Positions 61,385 through 64,000 of a stretch of DNA of 64,000 bases are shown here, piece after piece. The first letter of the stretch is position 1; each line of letters starts with the position of its first letter. Source of the stretch: Rhodanobacter sp. ANJX3. GTDB taxonomy: Bacteria > Pseudomonadota > Gammaproteobacteria > Xanthomonadales > Rhodanobacteraceae. Below the pieces are notes generated by a model. The model was not told the origin of the DNA and ran no database searches. It saw only the letters and a list, made by a program, of their open reading frames with translations. A program made the position numbers and the translations under genes. The stretch is taken from assembly GCF_014200755.1 (NCBI RefSeq), contig NZ_JACHCM010000001.1, positions 894,367 to 958,366 on the forward strand, given 5' to 3'.

Positions 61385-61438
61385 CAAAAAGGGAGCGGAG
61401 GAAATGAACCCAAATTAATTACGTCGTCCCCAATTTCG
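61384..61438. repeat. Dispersed palindromic repeat family 1, copy D
   Basis: CCAAAAAGGGAGCGGAGGAA at one end and CGTCGTCCCCAATTTCG at the other; the centre AATGAACCCAAATTAATT matches copies B and C. It joins directly to the hutU tail fragment. Confidence 0.75.
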
Positions 61439-61508
61439 CCCATTTTCGGAGCGGTCCGCACGTAACCGATGGTTTGTACCACCCGACGTTGAGTATACGG
61501 CCGTCTCG

Positions 61509-62798
61509 TCACACCACCAGCAGGTCATCGGAGGTTGACGGGTTCTTTGCGCTGATGGTCAAACCGGGAAGGACGATATGCTCACGGATGCCGCTTGCCG
61601 GAGATGCCAGTGACATGGGGGAGTTCCAGCTCGACTGTGGGTACGCACGGAAGATATCGCCTTGCTGGAAGATATACGTATTCGGCGGCAACGTGCAGGC
61701 ATGCGCGCCGTCCGCCGTGACTTCAATGGTTGCGGCAGAGAAGGAACAGCTACCAACCGGTGGTGTGAACCGAAACGGGATTGCGGGCTTTCTCGATGTT
61801 ATGTAGCCAGGACTGAAGACGACTCGAAAAGCGTGATTTAGGAGCGACGCGTTCGCGCTGTCTCGGACGTATGCCGGCTGATGGAAGATGATGCCATCCA
61901 CCAGCGCATCCGAACGGGAGAGGGTCTGCTCTGCTAGCGTCCTGAGATAATCGATATCCGCCAAAACATGGACGCGCATAAATAAGAGGTTCCATATTCC
62001 CGCACTGCGACCCAGTGGACGGAACTTATCAGCTGCCGCGCGCAGGTTTCTCTGGAACCGATCCTGTTCCCGCGGTGAAGCGGGTGCGACTACCGAAACG
62101 GTATCCGAGGTCTCAGTCGGCGCTAGTGTTACAGGGTCGGTGAGGGACGCCACCTTCAAGTACAAGGACGGCTTCAGAGAGATTGGCTCGCCGACGACCG
62201 TGCTGCGTTCACTCTTGATGTGCAGGAGCGCCAGCTCGAAATCATCTGGCGACATCGGCAGATCTGACCAAAGATACAGGGCAAGATTCTTGCGTTCGCG
62301 GGCCAACCGCTCGCGCCACAGCTTGCGTAAATGCGCCGACTGACGTGCGAAGGCCTTCGCTTCGTCGGTGATGTCATGATTCTTGACCGAAAGGTAGTAG
62401 ATATCGCCCTCCGACGAAGATGCGCTGAAATCGTAGGCCGGTGTTTTTGGTGGCGCCGGGATTAGCCGCTGGGAGCCAAGGCCGACAGTGGGGTAAACGA
62501 TGATCTCGGTGACCAGTCCGTGGCTCGTGGGTGACTTGCGAATGGTTCGAACCTTGTCCTTGAGCCAGGCATCGTGACCATCCTCACGCAGCAACAGGAT
62601 GGCCGCACCCAATGTGTACAACTCCAGATTGGCCAGATGATCAAAGCGCCGCCAGATTTTTTGCAGGCGTGCATTACCGTTTGGCTGTGACAGCCAAATC
62701 ACCCCGAATGTGTCTTCCACTGCTTGGAAGGCGCTGGCGGCAAGGGCGGGCGTTGAGACGCCATCGAGGATGCGGGCTGGCTTTTTGGAGCGGGGCAT
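61509..62798 (-). CDS. Hypothetical protein, possible PD-(D/E)xK-like nuclease (hutU-tail cassette 2)
   Basis: A 429-residue soluble protein. Residues about 25-130 are helical and end in a strand pair; AYDFSASSSEGDIYYLSVKN (about 128-147) looks like the D...(x)xK core of the PD-(D/E)xK fold, with Ser-Val-Lys where E-x-K is usual, followed by a long helix (RKLWRERLARERKNLALYLW). The C-terminal half is beta-rich and unrecognised. ATG 62798 is preferred to 62804 because AGG lies nine bases upstream. It sits between intact hutU and the displaced hutU tail 2, apparently as a single inserted gene. A nuclease or restriction-like role is only a hypothesis. Confidence 0.65.
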   Translation of the reverse strand: MPRSKKPARILDGVSTPALAASAFQAVEDTFGVIWLSQPNGNARLQKIWRRFDHLANLELYTLGAAILLLREDGHDAWLKDKVRTIRKSPTSHGLVTEIIVYPTVGLGSQRLIPAPPKTPAYDFSASSSEGDIYYLSVKNHDITDEAKAFARQSAHLRKLWRERLARERKNLALYLWSDLPMSPDDFELALLHIKSERSTVVGEPISLKPSLYLKVASLTDPVTLAPTETSDTVSVVAPASPREQDRFQRNLRAAADKFRPLGRSAGIWNLLFMRVHVLADIDYLRTLAEQTLSRSDALVDGIIFHQPAYVRDSANASLLNHAFRVVFSPGYITSRKPAIPFRFTPPVGSCSFSAATIEVTADGAHACTLPPNTYIFQQGDIFRAYPQSSWNSPMSLASPASGIREHIVLPGLTISAKNPSTSDDLLVV

Positions 62799-62862
62799 GT
62801 TCATCGACCTGCTTACGTAATAGAGCGGTGCGGGAAAACGAAAGAGGCTATCCCCCACCATA

Positions 62863-64000
62863 TCAAGCCATCGGCAACCTCAACCCCTGCTCCCTTGCAC
62901 ATTCGATCGCCTCCTCATACCCCGCATCCGCATGCCGCATCACGCCGGTGCCCGGATCGTTCCACAGCACCCGCGCAATCCGCTTGTCCGCCTCGGCCGT
63001 CCCATCGCACACGATGACAATGCCGCTGTGCTGCGAATACCCCATTCCCACCCCACCGCCATGATGCAACGACACCCACGTCGCGCCACCTGCAACATTC
63101 AACATCGCATTGAGCAGCGGCCAGTCGGACACGGCATCGCTGCCATCCTTCATCGCCTCGGTCTCGCGGTTCGGTGAAGCCACCGACCCCGAGTCCAGAT
63201 GATCGCGGCCAATAACTACCGGCGCCTTCAGCTCCCCGTTGCGCACCATCTCGTTAAACGCCAACCCAAGCTTATCCCGCAGCCCTAACCCGACCCAGCA
63301 GATGCGTGCGGGCAACCCCTGAAAGCTGATGCGCTCTTTGGCCATGTCGAGCCAGTTGTGCAAGGCCTTGTCGTCGGGGATGAGTTCCTTGACCTTGGCG
63401 TCGGTCTTGTAGATGTCTTCGGGGTCGCCGCTGAGCGCGACCCAGCGGAACGGGCCGATACCGCGGCAGAACAGCGGGCGCACATAAGCGGGCACGAAAC
63501 CGGGGAAGGCGAAGGCGTTGTCGCAGCCGATGTCCTTGGCCATCTGGCGGATGTTGTTGCCGTAGTCGAAGGTGGGGATGCCCTGCGCGTGAAAGGCGAG
63601 CATGGCTTCGACGTGGGTGCGCATGGACTGCTTGGCCGCGTCGCGCGTGCCTTCGGGGTCGGCCTTGCGGCGCTCCAGCCACTGCTCCACCGTCCAGCCC
63701 TGCGGCAGGTAGCCGTTGACCGGATCGTGCGCGCTGGTCTGGTCGGTGACGGCATCGGGGCGCACGCCGCGCTTGATCAGCTCGGGCAGGATGTCGGCGG
63801 CGTTGCCGAGCAGCGCGATGGATTTGGCTTCGCCGGCCTCGGTGTATGTTTTGATGCGCGCCAGCGCGTCGTCCAGGTCGCTGGCCTGCTCGTCGACGTA
63901 GCGCGTCTTGAGGCGGAAATCGATGCGGCTCTGTTGGCATTCGATATTGAGGCTGCACGCGCCGGCGAGCGAAGCGGCCAGCGGCTGCGCCGCGCCCATG
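62863..64000 (-). CDS. hutU: Urocanate hydratase (5' part outside window)
   Basis: The C-terminal 378 residues of urocanase, running off the right edge; the full enzyme is about 555 residues. It converts urocanate to imidazolonepropionate in histidine degradation in the cytoplasm. Visible conserved segments include [62 protein letters not shown] and [15 protein letters not shown] at the NAD-binding region. The coding sequence is intact to its stop at 62863. Two diverged copies of its 3' end lie downstream. Confidence 0.97.
   Translation of the reverse strand, partial: MGAAQPLAASLAGACSLNIECQQSRIDFRLKTRYVDEQASDLDDALARIKTYTEAGEAKSIALLGNAADILPELIKRGVRPDAVTDQTSAHDPVNGYLPQGWTVEQWLERRKADPEGTRDAAKQSMRTHVEAMLAFHAQGIPTFDYGNNIRQMAKDIGCDNAFAFPGFVPAYVRPLFCRGIGPFRWVALSGDPEDIYKTDAKVKELIPDDKALHNWLDMAKERISFQGLPARICWVGLGLRDKLGLAFNEMVRNGELKAPVVIGRDHLDSGSVASPNRETEAMKDGSDAVSDWPLLNAMLNVAGGATWVSLHHGGGVGMGYSQHSGIVIVCDGTAEADKRIARVLWNDPGTGVMRHADAGYEEAIECAREQGLRLPMA

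Overview
The window looks like chromosomal DNA of a high-GC gammaproteobacterium of the Xanthomonadales, most likely the Rhodanobacteraceae (Dyella/Luteibacter-like). The evidence is a lipase effector ending in an XVIPCD-type domain (the secretion signal of Xanthomonadales killing type IV secretion systems), an XAC0095-like protein, the style of the regulator/oxidoreductase pairs, and urocanate hydratase (hutU) at the right edge. Genus-level assignment is inference. No rRNA, tRNA or CRISPR array was seen.

Layout. 1-2.4 kb: two FtsX/MacB-type ABC permeases behind a sigma-54 promoter. 2.7-15.1 kb: housekeeping and accessory genes in divergent regulator/enzyme pairs (SDR/AraC, QorB-like/HxlR), a diguanylate cyclase, a large PAS-GGDEF-EAL protein and a secreted alpha/beta hydrolase. 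15.4-16.9 kb: a decayed IS5-type transposase and a barnase-like secreted RNase. 17.0-20.5 kb: a toxin-type operon with two paralogous lipoproteins, a DUF2235 (Tle1-like) hydrolase and a coiled-coil membrane protein. 20.5-30.2 kb: hemerythrin, SDR/MerR and MarR/patatin pairs, a second sigma-54 promoter in front of a 31-codon gene, a papain-like protease with a Gly/Ser/Ala insertion, and a secreted endonuclease. 30.3-38.6 kb: ArsB-like pump, MFS/metallophosphoesterase pair, two paralogues sharing an LLxDGTxxxxPP module behind a third sigma-54 promoter, then the NtrC-type regulator and histidine kinase that probably control them.

39-53.6 kb: small secreted proteins, GNAT, trypsin-like protease, GlxA-type regulator, a GDSL hydrolase flanked by copies of a 55-bp palindromic repeat, and a second effector cassette (two chimeric paralogous lipoproteins plus a lipase-XVIPCD effector), followed by large secreted ankyrin/TPR proteins. 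53.7-60.2 kb: an AT-richer island with a tightly overlapping PP2C phosphatase / Ser-Thr kinase / Ser-Thr kinase operon and an OLD-like ATPase-TOPRIM nuclease, separated by repeat hairpins and a broken gene. 60.3-64.0 kb: two single-gene cassettes stacked behind hutU, each separated from the next by a decayed, diverged copy of the hutU 3' end.

The genes with most to say about function together are the two antibacterial effector/immunity cassettes, the kinase/kinase/phosphatase operon with its nuclease neighbour (a candidate defence island), and three sigma-54 promoters. Two of these share an identical upstream activator palindrome at the same distance, tying a transporter operon to a tiny membrane peptide gene 22 kb away.
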